Shown here: positions 1 through 8,827 of the stretch, piece by piece
Layout of the letters: the number at the start of each line of letters is the position of its first letter
Numbering within the stretch: position 1 is the stretch's first letter
Origin: Afipia sp.
Lineage (GTDB): Bacteria; Pseudomonadota; Alphaproteobacteria; Rhizobiales; Xanthobacteraceae
Assembly (NCBI GenBank): GCA_017474385.1
Contig: JAFVHU010000091.1
Coordinates: forward strand, 1-38,715
Length of the DNA stretch: 38,715 nt
Reading direction: 5' to 3'
The notes under the pieces: model-generated
What the model saw: only the letters and a program-made list of their open reading frames with translations
Database searches by the model: none
What the model was told of the DNA's origin: nothing
Translations under genes and position numbers: made by a program

Positions 1-2
1 CG

Positions 3-587
3 ATCGAGGAGTCCGAAAAGGGCAATGCGTCGATCAACAAGCTGTTCCCGCTGATGGTGATCGGCATGCTGACGCTGCTGATGATCCAGTTGCAGAGCTT
101 CTCGCGGCTGGTGCTGGTGTTCCTGACCGCGCCGCTCGGCATCGTCGGCGCTTCGCTGGGTCTCAACGTCGCGGGCAGTCCGTTCGGCTTCGTGGCGCTG
201 CTCGGCCTGATCGCGCTGGCCGGCATGATCATGCGTAACTCGGTGATTCTGGTCGATCAGATCGAAACCGACGTCGAGCATGGCCTGACCCGGCGCGAGG
301 CGATCGTCGAGGCCACGGTGCGCCGCGCGCGGCCGGTGGTGCTGACGGCGCTGGCTGCGATTCTGGCGATGATCCCGCTGTCCCGGTCGGCCTTCTGGGG
401 GCCGATGGCCATCACCATCATGGGTGGATTGTTCGTTGCAACATTCCTGACCCTGCTGTTCCTGCCCGGCCTCTATGCGCTATGGTTCAGGAAGAGTCTG
501 GACGAACGGGGTGAGGGCGTGGTCCCGGCGCCCGCGCAACCGGGCCAGATCCGGCACGCGCCGCCGCTGGCGACCGCTGCCGAATAA
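3..587 (+). CDS. RND efflux transporter, C-terminal part (5' truncated by window edge)
   Basis: This is the last ~194 codons of an RND (AcrB/HAE-like) inner-membrane pump; the frame is open to the left edge, so the gene starts outside the window. Visible are the final transmembrane helices, including the family-typical stretch reading FVALLGLIALAGMIMRNSVI followed by LVDQIE. Next come a cytoplasmic loop (HGLTRREAIVEATVRRARPV), two more hydrophobic helices ending in LFLPGLYALWF, and a short proline/alanine-rich cytoplasmic tail. RND pumps export drugs, solvents or metals by proton antiport with a periplasmic adaptor and outer membrane channel; the substrate cannot be told from this fragment. 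A TetR gene begins 23 bases after the stop, suggesting that the pump and its regulator are linked. Confidence 0.9.
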   Translation: MEESEKGNASINKLFPLMVIGMLTLLMIQLQSFSRLVLVFLTAPLGIVGASLGLNVAGSPFGFVALLGLIALAGMIMRNSVILVDQIETDVEHGLTRREAIVEATVRRARPVVLTALAAILAMIPLSRSAFWGPMAITIMGGLFVATFLTLLFLPGLYALWFRKSLDERGEGVVPAPAQPGQIRHAPPLATAAE

Positions 588-610
588 TCGAACCTTGGTA
601 TGATACGGAT

Positions 611-1258
611 ATGACTCTGCTTCACGACAGCGATACCGATTCCGAAAAGAAGGCGTGCATTCTCGCTACGGCGGAGCGCCTGTTTCGTGATGTCGGCTAT
701 CTCAAGACCACGGTGGCCGACATTGCCAAGACGCTGAAGATGTCGCCGGCGAACATCTACCGGTTCTTCGATTCCAAGAAGTCGATCCATGAAGGCGTGG
801 CGCGGCGGCTGATGGCCGAGGTCGAGGACGCCGCGGATGCGATCGCGGCAAAGCCCGGCTCGCCACGCGAGCGGATGCACGAACTTCTGGCCACGGTCAG
901 CATCATGAATGCCGAACGTTTCGTCGGCGATTCAAAGATCCACGAGATGGTCGCCATCGCGATGGAAGAGAGCTGGGATGTCTGCGATGCGCATATCAAG
1001 CGCATCATGATGGCGATCGCCGCGGTGATCGCGGACGGCGCCAAAAGCGGTGCGTTCAACGTCAAGGATGTTGAACTGGCTGCCAAGTGCGTTTGCGCCG
1101 GAATGCTGCGGTTCTTCCATCCGCAGATGATCGAGCAGAGCGAGAAAAAGCCGGGGCCGAGCCTCGATCAAATGATAGACTTTATCATCGCTGGCCTTAC
1201 GCTGGGCACGCCCGAACTGTCGGGCGGCGCAGCAGCAGGCAAAGCACTTCATGGCTGA
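611..1258 (+). CDS. TetR/AcrR family transcriptional regulator
   Basis: This 215-residue protein has a TetR N-terminal helix-turn-helix at about residues 14-60 (ATAERLFRDVGYLKTTVADI, then MSPANIYRFFDSKKSI). The alpha-helical C-terminal half would hold the ligand pocket and dimer interface. The length is normal for the family. It lies 23 bases downstream of the RND pump gene and its last 8 bases overlap the flavin-reductase-like gene, so the three are probably co-transcribed. By analogy with other TetR-RND pairs it may repress the pump operon; that is inference, and the ligand is unknown. Confidence 0.9.
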   Translation: MTLLHDSDTDSEKKACILATAERLFRDVGYLKTTVADIAKTLKMSPANIYRFFDSKKSIHEGVARRLMAEVEDAADAIAAKPGSPRERMHELLATVSIMNAERFVGDSKIHEMVAIAMEESWDVCDAHIKRIMMAIAAVIADGAKSGAFNVKDVELAAKCVCAGMLRFFHPQMIEQSEKKPGPSLDQMIDFIIAGLTLGTPELSGGAAAGKALHG

Positions 1259-1868
1259 ATTCCACTACTACGAACCTTCGCAGGGCCACGGTCTCCGGCA
1301 CGATCCCTTCAATGCTATCGTCGGCCCCCGGCCCATCGGCTGGATTTCATCGAAGGACGCCAAGGGACACGTCAATCTCGCGCCCTACAGCTTCTTCAAC
1401 GCCTTCTGCTACGTGCCGCCGATCATCGGGTTTTCCTCGACCGGCTGGAAAGACAGTGTCGCCAACATCCAGGAGACCGGGGAGTTCACCTGGAATCTGG
1501 TGACCAAGCATGTCGCCGAGCAGATGAACATGACGTCGGCGAGCGTGCCGCACGAGACCGACGAGTTCACGATTTCCGGACTGACCAAAGCCCCGTCGCG
1601 CAAGGTCGATGTGCCGCGGGTCGGCGAGAGTCTTGTCTCGTTCGAGTGCAAGCTGACGCAGATGATCCAGCTTCAGGGGGTCGACGGTAAGAAGGCCGAC
1701 GCCTGGGTCACCTTCGGGGAAGTCGTCGCGGTCCATATCAACAAGAGCTTGATCAGGGACGGCGTCTATCAGACCGCCGAGGCCTATCCGATCCTGCGCG
1801 CGGGGCGGATGGGCGACTATGCTCAGATCCGGCCCGACATGATGTTCGAGATGGTTCGGCCGCGGTAG
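1251..1868 (+). CDS. Flavin reductase-like FMN-binding protein
   Basis: This 205-residue protein looks like a flavin reductase-like domain (FMN-binding split barrel). Its N-terminal region carries the family pattern NAIVGPRPIGWISSKDAKGH, then NLAPYSFFNAFCYVPPIIGF. The middle part has NIQETGEFTWNLVT, and the C-terminal strand region has VTFGEVVAVHI. Such proteins bind FMN and reduce flavin or supply reduced flavin to a partner oxygenase; no partner is visible here. The ATG overlaps the end of the TetR gene by 8 bases, indicating translational coupling. The specific substrate cannot be deduced. Confidence 0.85.
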   Translation: MAEFHYYEPSQGHGLRHDPFNAIVGPRPIGWISSKDAKGHVNLAPYSFFNAFCYVPPIIGFSSTGWKDSVANIQETGEFTWNLVTKHVAEQMNMTSASVPHETDEFTISGLTKAPSRKVDVPRVGESLVSFECKLTQMIQLQGVDGKKADAWVTFGEVVAVHINKSLIRDGVYQTAEAYPILRAGRMGDYAQIRPDMMFEMVRPR

Positions 1869-2035
1869 CGGTATTTTGGCTCAAGTCTTGGTGAAGTTTA
1901 CAGTTTTACCGATTGTTTAGGACGTTGGCGCGGAACGTTGCGCCTCCGTGCAGGTTATTGAAACGTAGGTATTTTTGGGGGCTTTCGCTTCAAACGCGGC
2001 ACAACATCGAAGCCGGTTTTCAGCATTGCCGCCAC

Positions 2036-2109
2036 CTAGTGTCCCGTATCCGACGTTTGCTTCATTTTGCGGCGCCTCCCGTGCAAACGTCGGATACGAA
2101 GGACACCAG
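2036..2109. repeat. Palindromic element 1, CTAG-bounded
   Basis: The left arm at 2039-2060 (GTGTCCCGTATCCGACGTTTGC) is the reverse complement of the right arm at 2083-2106, except that the right arm has two extra bases. The loop at 2061-2082 is 22 bases. The outer end reads CTAGTGTCC on the left and GGACACCAG on the right, i.e. one mismatch from a CTAG boundary. It resembles small non-coding palindromic repeats of Bradyrhizobium-type genomes, possibly MITE-like; no transposase is present. Confidence 0.75.
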
Positions 2110-2122
2110 CAAATTATGATTT

Positions 2123-2199
2123 CTAGTGATCCTTTGGTTCTGACTTTCGTAAAGGTGCCTGCGAAAGATGTGATACGAATGTCAGAACCGGATCACTAG
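2123..2199. repeat. Palindromic element 2, CTAG-bounded
   Basis: The element begins CTAGTGATCC and ends GGATCACTAG. The left side CTAGTGATCC-(TTT)-GGTTCTGAC pairs with the right side GTCAGAACC-GGATCACTAG, and an inner TTTCG/CGAAA pair extends it. It lies 16 bases after palindromic element 1 and shares its CTAGTG outer edge, so the two look like members of one family inserted side by side. Confidence 0.75.
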
Positions 2200-2205
2200 A
2201 GTTGA

Positions 2206-2250
2206 GGCATGATCCAAACGAAATTCACTCCCGCATTTCGGGTTCATGCC
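2206..2250. repeat. GGCATGA / TCATGCC inverted repeat
   Basis: GGCATGA at 2206-2212 pairs with TCATGCC at 2244-2250 around a 31-base spacer. It resembles a degenerate copy of the GCATGATC-type palindrome that is common between genes in Rhizobiales and is also seen at 17261-17304. It ends about 50 bases before the FadE-like start codon, so it would lie in or next to the 5' untranslated region. Confidence 0.5.
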
Positions 2251-2302
2251 CTAGCATTTCAGCCCCGTGGTTACGCTGGCCTTTCCACAAAAGGATCGTC
2301 CC

Positions 2303-4579
2303 ATGAGCTTTTCCTTCCGCCGCGACCTCATCACCCGTCCGATCTTCGCGTGGGCGCACAAGGCGCTGCCGCCGATGTCCGACACCGAACGCGAGGCGCT
2401 TGAAGCCGGCGATGTCTGGTGGGATGCCGATCTGTTCACCGGAAATCCCGACTGGTCGAAGCTGCTGGCCTTCGCTCCGGCAAAGCTGACCGATGAAGAG
2501 ACGGCCTTTCTGAACGGTCCGGTCGAACAGCTTTGCGAAATGGTCGATGAGTGGAAAGTGAACTGGGAATGGCGCGACCTGCCGCCCGAGGTCTGGGAGT
2601 TCATCAAGCGCAACAAATTCCTCGGCATGATCATCCCGAAGGAATATGGCGGGCTCGGCTTCTCGCCCTATGCGCATTCGGAAGTGGTGAGGAAAATTTC
2701 GTCGCGGTCGGTGACGGCGGCTGTCACGGTGATGGTGCCCAACTCGCTGGGGCCGGGTGAACTGTTGATGCACTTCGGCACCAAGGAGCAGCGCGACAAA
2801 TGGCTGCCGGGTCTTGCTGAGGGCAGCGAGATTCCCTGCTTCGGACTGACCAGCCCGGAGGCTGGCTCCGACGCCGCGTCGATGATCGACACCGGCATCA
2901 TCTGCAAGGGCACCTTCAACGGCAAGGAGACGCTGGGCCTGCGGCTGAACTGGCACAAGCGCTACATCACGCTGGGACCTGTGGCGACACTGCTTGGTCT
3001 CGCCTTCAAGGCGTATGATCCGGATCATCTGATCGGAAGCGAGGAAGAACTCGGCATCACGGTGGCGCTGATTCCGACCGACCTGCCGGGCGTCAGCATC
3101 GGCCGCCGTCATCTGCCGGCGATGCAGGTGTTCCAGAACGGTCCCAACTGGGGCAAGGACGTTTTCATTCCGATGGATTTCATCATCGGCGGACAGGAGC
3201 GCATCGGCCAGGGCTGGAAGATGCTGATGACGGCACTGGCCGCGGGCCGCGGCATCTCATTGCCGTCGCAGTCGTCCGCTGGTGCGGCGTATTGCGCGCG
3301 CGCCACCGGCGCCTACGCGCGTATCCGCGAACAATTCAAGGTCCCGATCGGAAAATTCGAGGGCATCGAGGAGCCGCTGGCGCGCATCGCCGGCACGGCC
3401 TATCAGCTCGATGCCGCGCGGCGGCTGACCTGCGCTGCGCTCAATCAGGGCATTCATCCGGCGGTGGTCTCCGGCATCATGAAGCTGCATGCCACCGAGC
3501 GCCTGCGCATCACCGTCGACGATGCGATGGATATTCACGGCGGCAAGGCCGTCATCGACGGGCCGCAGAACTACATGGGCAATCTCTACCGCTCGGTGCC
3601 GGTCGCCATCACGGTCGAAGGCGCGAACATCCTGACGCGCAACCTGATCGTGTTCGGACAAGGCTCGGTGCGCGCGCATCCCTATCTGCTCAGCGAAATG
3701 AACGCCATCGGCGACGCCGACCAGAAGAAAGGTCTGGCGGATTTCGACACCTCATTCTGGAAGCATGTCGGCCACGCCATCACCAACACTTTCCGCGCCT
3801 GGGGCCGGAGCTGGACCGGTGGAGCCTTCGCGCCTGCGCCAGATGCAGGCAAAGCGACCGGCTACTATCGCCAGCTCTCGCGCTACTCTGCCGCCTTTGC
3901 GCTGTGCTCCGACATGGCGCTGCTGACGCTGGGCGGTGCACTCAAGCGCAAGGAAATGCTGTCGGCGCGGCTCGGCGACATTCTCTCGGAACTCTATCTG
4001 CTCTCCGCAGCGTTGAAGCGCTGGGAAGACGAGGGCCGTCAGGAAGCCGATTTCGCCGCGCTCGAATGGGTGATGGCGAGCGGCATCCGCACCATCGAGA
4101 ATCGGCTGGCCGAGGTGATGGCCAATATGCCGAACCGCTTCGTGGGCGTGATCCTGAAATTTCTGATTCAGCCGCTTGGCGCCAATCCGCTCGGTCCGTC
4201 GGATAAAGTTGTGCATCGCTGCGCGCAACTGATCCTTGCGCCCGGTGCGGTGCGCGACCGGCTGACTGAGGGGCTTTATCATGCCAATGACGATGGCCCG
4301 CTGGCACGGCTGGAGCGAGCGTTCCTGCTGGTCACTGCCAATGAGGCGATCGAGAAGAAAATGCATGCCGCAAAAATCCGCGACTGGAGCGAAGCTGTGA
4401 AGAAAGGCGTTATCACCGCCGACGAAGGCGCCAAGCTCAAGGCGGCGCATGATGCGGTCGCGCTGGTGATCGAGGTCGATGACTTCGCGCCGGAAGCGCT
4501 GTCGCCGATCTACAAAAAGCGGCAAGACCTTAAGGAATCAGATCTCAAACAGACCTCGCCGGACCGGGCGGCAAGCTGA
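2303..4579 (+). CDS. fadE: FadE-like acyl-CoA dehydrogenase
   Basis: This 758-residue protein catalyses, by family, the FAD-dependent first step of fatty acid beta-oxidation (acyl-CoA to trans-2-enoyl-CoA). The acyl-CoA dehydrogenase core spans roughly residues 80-480, with IIPKEYGGLGFSPYAHSEVV near the N-terminus, PCFGLTSPEAGSDAAS in the middle and the catalytic-glutamate region VAITVEGANILTRNLIVFGQ. The remaining ~280 residues form the extra C-terminal domain (DUF1974 type) of FadE, which explains the length. I chose the ATG at 2303 because AAGGA at 2291-2295 sits 7 bases before it; the in-frame ATG at 2267 adds 12 residues without a good site. The stop overlaps the thiolase start (TGATG), so the two are translationally coupled. 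Confidence 0.92.
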   Translation: MSFSFRRDLITRPIFAWAHKALPPMSDTEREALEAGDVWWDADLFTGNPDWSKLLAFAPAKLTDEETAFLNGPVEQLCEMVDEWKVNWEWRDLPPEVWEFIKRNKFLGMIIPKEYGGLGFSPYAHSEVVRKISSRSVTAAVTVMVPNSLGPGELLMHFGTKEQRDKWLPGLAEGSEIPCFGLTSPEAGSDAASMIDTGIICKGTFNGKETLGLRLNWHKRYITLGPVATLLGLAFKAYDPDHLIGSEEELGITVALIPTDLPGVSIGRRHLPAMQVFQNGPNWGKDVFIPMDFIIGGQERIGQGWKMLMTALAAGRGISLPSQSSAGAAYCARATGAYARIREQFKVPIGKFEGIEEPLARIAGTAYQLDAARRLTCAALNQGIHPAVVSGIMKLHATERLRITVDDAMDIHGGKAVIDGPQNYMGNLYRSVPVAITVEGANILTRNLIVFGQGSVRAHPYLLSEMNAIGDADQKKGLADFDTSFWKHVGHAITNTFRAWGRSWTGGAFAPAPDAGKATGYYRQLSRYSAAFALCSDMALLTLGGALKRKEMLSARLGDILSELYLLSAALKRWEDEGRQEADFAALEWVMASGIRTIENRLAEVMANMPNRFVGVILKFLIQPLGANPLGPSDKVVHRCAQLILAPGAVRDRLTEGLYHANDDGPLARLERAFLLVTANEAIEKKMHAAKIRDWSEAVKKGVITADEGAKLKAAHDAVALVIEVDDFAPEALSPIYKKRQDLKESDLKQTSPDRAAS

Positions 4580-5862
4580 TGGCGCGTCCGGTTTATATTG
4601 TTGACGGCGCACGAACACCGTTCCTGAAAGCACAAGGCGGTCCGGGTCCATTCACCCCGGTCGATCTCGCAGTCCAGGCCGGGCGGCCCTTGCTGGCCCG
4701 GCAGCCTTTTGCGCCCAATGCGTTCGATCAGGTCATCCTTGGCTGCGTTAATGTCATCGCCGACGAGATGAATCCGGCGCGCGTCGCGGCGCTTCGCCTC
4801 GGCATGGGCGAGCGCATGGTGGCGTTCACCGTGCAGATCAACTGCGGTTCCGGCATGCAGTCGATCGACACCGCCTATCGCACCATCGAGGCCGGCAACG
4901 CCGACATGATTCTGGCGGGCGGCGCGGAAGCCCTGAGTTACGCACCGCTGGTGTTTCCGCAATCGGGCGTGCGCTGGTTCGCGAAATTTGCGTCCGCGAA
5001 GGATTCGCTGTCGAAGGTGGCGGCGTTCCTGAAAGTACGGCCGTCGGACTTCAAGCCGATCATCGGGCTGGAGCGCGGGCTGACCGATCCGATCACCGAC
5101 CTCAACATGGGACAAACCGCGGAAGTCGTCGCGCATCTGATGGGTGTGACGCGCGAGCAGGCCGATGCCTACGCGGTGGAAAGTCACCGGCGGCTGGCGA
5201 ATGCGCAGGAGCAGGGCTTCCTGAAAGGCGAGGTCGAGACTTCGTTCGCGCGCGACGGCAAGTTCTACGATCACGATGACGGCGTCCGGCCGGATTCGTC
5301 GATGGATAAACTTGCAAGACTCAAGCCCGCCTTTGAGCGGCCGTGGGGCCAGGTGACGCCGGGCAATTCGTCGCAAATCACCGACGGCGCATGCTGGACC
5401 ATTCTGGCATCCGAAAACGCTGTCAACAAATACGGCCTCAAGCCGAAAGCGATCATCATCGACAGCCAGTGGGCGGGGCTCGATCCGAGCATCATGGGTT
5501 TCGGCCCGGTGCTGTCGTCCGCCGAACTCATGAAGCGCAACAAGCTTAAATTACAGGACATCGAGACATGGGAAATCAACGAGGCGTTTGCCTCCCAGGT
5601 GTTGGCGTGTCTCGCCGCGTGGAACGACGACAAGTTCTGCCGCGAGGTGCTTGGTCTGGACGGCGCGGCGGGCGAGATCGACCGCGCGAAGCTTAATGTC
5701 GACGGCGGCGCGATCAGCCTGGGCCATCCGGTCGGCACCAGCGGCAATCGCATCGTGCTGCATCTTGTGAATGCGATGAAGCGGCTCGGCACCCGGCGCG
5801 GCATCGCCACCGAATGCATCGGCGGCGGCCTCGGCGGCGCGATGCTGATCGAGACAGTGTAA
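4579..5862 (+). CDS. Acetyl-CoA C-acyltransferase (thiolase), FadI-like
   Basis: This 427-residue thiolase cleaves 3-ketoacyl-CoA to acetyl-CoA and a shortened acyl-CoA. The nucleophilic cysteine is Cys89 in QINCGSGMQS, the catalytic histidine is His383 in GGAISLGHPVG, and the second cysteine is Cys413 in ATECIGGGLGG; INEAFASQVLA supplies the NEAF motif. The length and the insert before GGAISLGHP resemble the FadI/trifunctional-beta subgroup more than the ~390-residue FadA. The start codon shares a base with the stop of the FadE-like gene and the FadB/FadJ-like gene follows after 10 bases. This gives the order dehydrogenase, thiolase, bifunctional enzyme in one transcription unit. Confidence 0.93.
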   Translation: MARPVYIVDGARTPFLKAQGGPGPFTPVDLAVQAGRPLLARQPFAPNAFDQVILGCVNVIADEMNPARVAALRLGMGERMVAFTVQINCGSGMQSIDTAYRTIEAGNADMILAGGAEALSYAPLVFPQSGVRWFAKFASAKDSLSKVAAFLKVRPSDFKPIIGLERGLTDPITDLNMGQTAEVVAHLMGVTREQADAYAVESHRRLANAQEQGFLKGEVETSFARDGKFYDHDDGVRPDSSMDKLARLKPAFERPWGQVTPGNSSQITDGACWTILASENAVNKYGLKPKAIIIDSQWAGLDPSIMGFGPVLSSAELMKRNKLKLQDIETWEINEAFASQVLACLAAWNDDKFCREVLGLDGAAGEIDRAKLNVDGGAISLGHPVGTSGNRIVLHLVNAMKRLGTRRGIATECIGGGLGGAMLIETV

Positions 5863-5872
5863 GGGAACGGAC

Positions 5873-7960
5873 ATGGACTCACGCATCATGGATGTTCTCA
5901 AAGACCGCGTCCTTGAACTCGGGCCGGACCCGGCCGCGGGGCCATACAAGAATTTCAAGCTGACGCGCGACGGCGACGGCATCGCCTGGCTGCTGTTCGA
6001 CCGCGAGGGCACCAGCGCCAACACGCTCTCCGCGAGCGTTCTGGAGGAATTCGAGACCGTCATCGCCGCGCTGGAGCAGGATCGGCCTGCCGGCATTGTC
6101 GTTCGCTCCGCGAAGCCGTCGGGCTTTATCGCGGGCGCCGACGTCAACGAATTTCGCGGCGTGACCGATCCGCGCGAGGTCGAAACGCAAATGGCGCGCG
6201 CACATGCGGTTATCGATCGGCTGGAAGCGCTGAAGGTTCCAAGCGTTGCGGTGATCCATGGCTTCTGTCTCGGCGGCGGGCTGGAAGTGGCGCTGGCGTG
6301 CAACACGCGCATCGCCATCGACAATGCGCGCTTCGGATTTCCCGAGGTGATGCTCGGCCTGCATCCGGGCTTAGGGGGTACTGCACGCTTCACGCATCTC
6401 GTCAGCCCGCTTGAAGCCATGACGATGATGCTGACCGGCAAGACCATCGACGCGCGCAAGGCGAAGTCGCTGGGCCTGGTGGATGCCGTGACGCAGGAGC
6501 GTCACGTGCGCAATGCCGTAAAGGACGCAATTTTCGGCCGGCTGCGGCCGCACAAGCAGGGCCTGCTTGCGCAGGCGATGAATCTCGGCCCGGTGCGCGG
6601 CCTTCTTGCCAACCGTATGCGCGGCGAGGCGGCGAAGACTGCACCAAAAGTACATTATCCCGCGCCTTACGCACTGATTGATCTGTGGGAACAGCACGGC
6701 GGCGACCGGAAGGCGATGCTGGCGGCCGAGCAGGTTTCGTTCGCCAATCTGATGGTGACGCCGACTGCGCAGAACCTGATCCGCGTGTTCTTCCTGCGCG
6801 AGCAGATGAAGAAACTCGCCGATGGTCGCAACACCGTGAAGCATGTTCACGTGATCGGCGCGGGCGCGATGGGCGGCGACATCGCCGCATGGTGTGCCTA
6901 TCAAGGTCTGCGCGTGACATTAGCTGACATGAAGGCCGAGCCGATTGCCGGAGCGATCAAGCGGGCGGCAGAGCTGTTCGGCAAGATCATCCGCAAGAAG
7001 ACCGACCTGCGCGATGCGCTCGACCGGTTGATGCCGGATATGACCGGGGAGGGCGTGCGCAACGCCGATCTGATCATCGAGGTGGTGCCGGAAAAACTCG
7101 AGCTGAAGCAGAAGGTCTATGCCGGGCTCGAGCCGGTCATGAAACCCGGCGCGATCCTTGCCACCAACACCTCCAGCATTCCGTTGCAGGATCTGCGCAC
7201 CACGCTGAAGCATCCCGAGCGGCTGCTGGGCCTGCATTTCTTCAACCCGGTGTCGCGCCTTCAGCTTGTCGAAGTGGTGAGCCACGACACCGTCGATCCC
7301 CACGCATTGGCGACAGCTTTGAAGTTTGTCGGCGCCATCGATCGTCTGCCGCTGCCGGTGAAGAGTTCGCCGGGCTTCCTCGTCAACCGCGCACTGACGC
7401 CGTACATGCTGGAAGCGATGGTGATGCACGACGAGAAGGTCGACAAGGCGGTCATCGATGCCGCAGCCGAGAAGTTCGGCATGCCGATGGGGCCCATTGA
7501 GCTGGCCGATCAGGTCGGGCTCGATATCTGTCTCGCGGTCGGCGATATGCTGCGCTCGAAGTTCGGCGAAAAAGCATTGCCCGCCGCGCCGGACTGGCTG
7601 CGCGAAAAGGTGAAGAAGGGCGAACTTGGCCGCAAGACCGGCAAGGGCTTCTACGAGTGGAAGGACGGCAAGGCGGTGAAGATACCATCGCCCATTCAGC
7701 CTACCGAGGAGATGATCGACCGCCTTATTCTGCCGATGTCGAACGTGTGCGTCGCCTGTCTGCGCGAAGGCATTGTCGAGAACGGCGATGTGGTGGACGG
7801 CGCGATGATCTTCGGCACCGGCTACGCGCCGTTCCGCGGCGGTCCGCTGAATTATGCTCGCACCCGCGGCACTGCGGACGTCGTCGCAGCATTGAAGATG
7901 CTCGAAGCGAAATTCGGCGAGCGCTTTAAACCGGATGCTGGGTGGGATACGTTCGCCTGA
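5873..7960 (+). CDS. Bifunctional enoyl-CoA hydratase / 3-hydroxyacyl-CoA dehydrogenase (FadB/FadJ-like)
   Basis: This 695-residue fusion protein carries out hydration and NAD-dependent oxidation in beta-oxidation. The N-terminal crotonase domain (about 20-210) shows the oxyanion-hole segments SGFIAGADVNEF and HGFCLGGGLEVALAC and the PEVMLGLHPGLGGTAR stretch. A Rossmann NAD-binding domain follows from about residue 322 (HVHVIGAGAMGGD), with LGLHFFNPVSRLQLVEVV near residue 455. C-terminal 3-hydroxyacyl-CoA dehydrogenase domains (SSPGFLVNRAL; KTGKGFYEW) complete it. The length matches FadB/FadJ alpha subunits. AAGGGA lies about 6 bases before the ATG at 5873. It probably forms a complex with the thiolase encoded just upstream. 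Confidence 0.95.
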   Translation: MDSRIMDVLKDRVLELGPDPAAGPYKNFKLTRDGDGIAWLLFDREGTSANTLSASVLEEFETVIAALEQDRPAGIVVRSAKPSGFIAGADVNEFRGVTDPREVETQMARAHAVIDRLEALKVPSVAVIHGFCLGGGLEVALACNTRIAIDNARFGFPEVMLGLHPGLGGTARFTHLVSPLEAMTMMLTGKTIDARKAKSLGLVDAVTQERHVRNAVKDAIFGRLRPHKQGLLAQAMNLGPVRGLLANRMRGEAAKTAPKVHYPAPYALIDLWEQHGGDRKAMLAAEQVSFANLMVTPTAQNLIRVFFLREQMKKLADGRNTVKHVHVIGAGAMGGDIAAWCAYQGLRVTLADMKAEPIAGAIKRAAELFGKIIRKKTDLRDALDRLMPDMTGEGVRNADLIIEVVPEKLELKQKVYAGLEPVMKPGAILATNTSSIPLQDLRTTLKHPERLLGLHFFNPVSRLQLVEVVSHDTVDPHALATALKFVGAIDRLPLPVKSSPGFLVNRALTPYMLEAMVMHDEKVDKAVIDAAAEKFGMPMGPIELADQVGLDICLAVGDMLRSKFGEKALPAAPDWLREKVKKGELGRKTGKGFYEWKDGKAVKIPSPIQPTEEMIDRLILPMSNVCVACLREGIVENGDVVDGAMIFGTGYAPFRGGPLNYARTRGTADVVAALKMLEAKFGERFKPDAGWDTFA

Positions 7961-7999
7961 GACATATTTTCGTTCGGCTTTATTTGACGGATTTCATCG

Positions 8000-8428
8000 A
8001 TGGCAAATACGCCCGTTCACGCCGCGCCCGCGCCCACCGCACCAGAGGGTGAACTCTCCATCCGCACGCTTGCGATGCCGGCTGACACCAACCAGAACGG
8101 CGACATCTTCGGTGGCTGGCTGCTGAGCCAGATGGATCTGGCCGGCAGCATCTTTGCCTACAAGACGACGCAAAGCCGTAACGTGACGGTGGCGATCGAT
8201 GCGATGACATTTCGCAAGCCGGTCTATGTCGGCGATGTGGTGTCGGTATACGCGACGACTGTACGCGTCGGCCGCACCTCGATCACGGTGCATGTCGCAG
8301 CGTGGGTGCAGCGGCGCAATGAATCGGAACTGATTCTGGTGACCGACGGGAACTACACCTATGTCGCGGTGGACGATAATGGTCATCCACAGATGATTGG
8401 TCAGGGTTCGCCGTCCGTCAGCGCCTGA
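8000..8428 (+). CDS. Acyl-CoA thioesterase, YciA-type hotdog protein
   Basis: This 142-residue single hotdog-domain protein hydrolyses acyl-CoA to free acid and CoA. Family-typical features are TNQNGDIFGGWLLSQMDLAG (the loop carrying the catalytic Asp), then VAIDAMTFRKPVYVGDVVSV and VGRTSITVHVAAWVQ. It starts 39 bases after the beta-oxidation bifunctional gene on the same strand. It is probably the last gene of that operon and would relieve acyl-CoA build-up or release CoA. The ribosome binding site is weak, so the start is less certain than the family. Confidence 0.9.
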   Translation: MANTPVHAAPAPTAPEGELSIRTLAMPADTNQNGDIFGGWLLSQMDLAGSIFAYKTTQSRNVTVAIDAMTFRKPVYVGDVVSVYATTVRVGRTSITVHVAAWVQRRNESELILVTDGNYTYVAVDDNGHPQMIGQGSPSVSA

Positions 8429-8827
8429 CCAAACGATTCTTCCTCAACGCGTTAGGTAATTTTTCGCAACTATGACGGTTGCACGAATTTGTTCGTCCGC
8501 TTTTGTGGCATTGCACGGAACCGGCATTGCTATTTTGTCGCGGCATGGCTGACGATCTTCCGGCCTGTGGATTCCAGTTATAAAACTGTCGCGCGAAGCG
8601 CCTACAGGTTCGGCGGCCTGCACACGCCGGAGTCACTGGAACGTTCGCTTTTGAGTCATTTCGGGTTGAATACAGGCACTCTGCTGTTGGCCCGGGATGT
8701 GCATACTGGATTGATATGAGTCGGGAAGAGACGGTGTGTTGAGGGCTTCAAAAGGCTGAAACTTTTTCAGCCCTTCGGAGTTAGTGCGCGTGAAGAAACC
8801 CTAAGGGACGGGGCACGGGATAAAAAC
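8429..8827. other. Gene-poor 400-base spacer with one hairpin
   Basis: No convincing gene lies here; a 76-codon open frame at 8489-8719 has no recognisable domain and no clear ribosome binding site. A perfect 8-bp hairpin is present, with GGCTGAAA at 8754-8761, loop CTT, and TTTCAGCC at 8765-8772. It has no following T-run and falls about 55 bases before the small gene at 8828, so it may be part of that gene's leader rather than a terminator. A weak GG-N10-GC (sigma-54-like) match near 8516 is not convincing. Confidence 0.5.

Larger units (their letters stand above)
1869..2302. other. Gene-free, repeat-rich spacer upstream of the beta-oxidation operon
   Basis: About 430 bases lie between the flavin-reductase-like gene and the FadE-like gene without a convincing coding frame. 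Most of the second half is built from inverted repeats (2039-2106, 2123-2199 and 2206-2250, listed separately). The short open frames here lack ribosome binding sites and run through the palindromes. The promoter of the downstream operon should lie here, or after the last palindrome, but I could not identify -35/-10 elements with confidence. Confidence 0.6.

Noticed and set aside
2036-2199. Possible insertion sequence or CRISPR-like repeat in the spacer
   Set aside because: There is no transposase frame, and there are only two imperfect palindromes with no regular spacers.
8510-8535. Possible sigma-54 promoter (GG-N10-GC)
   Set aside because: Only the -12-like TTGCT matches well and the -24 half fits poorly. 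This spacing is expected by chance in GC-rich DNA.
8489-8719. 76-codon open frame in the spacer after the thioesterase
   Set aside because: No ribosome binding site, no family, and a composition mixed with AT-rich non-coding sequence. It may be a remnant but I cannot support it.
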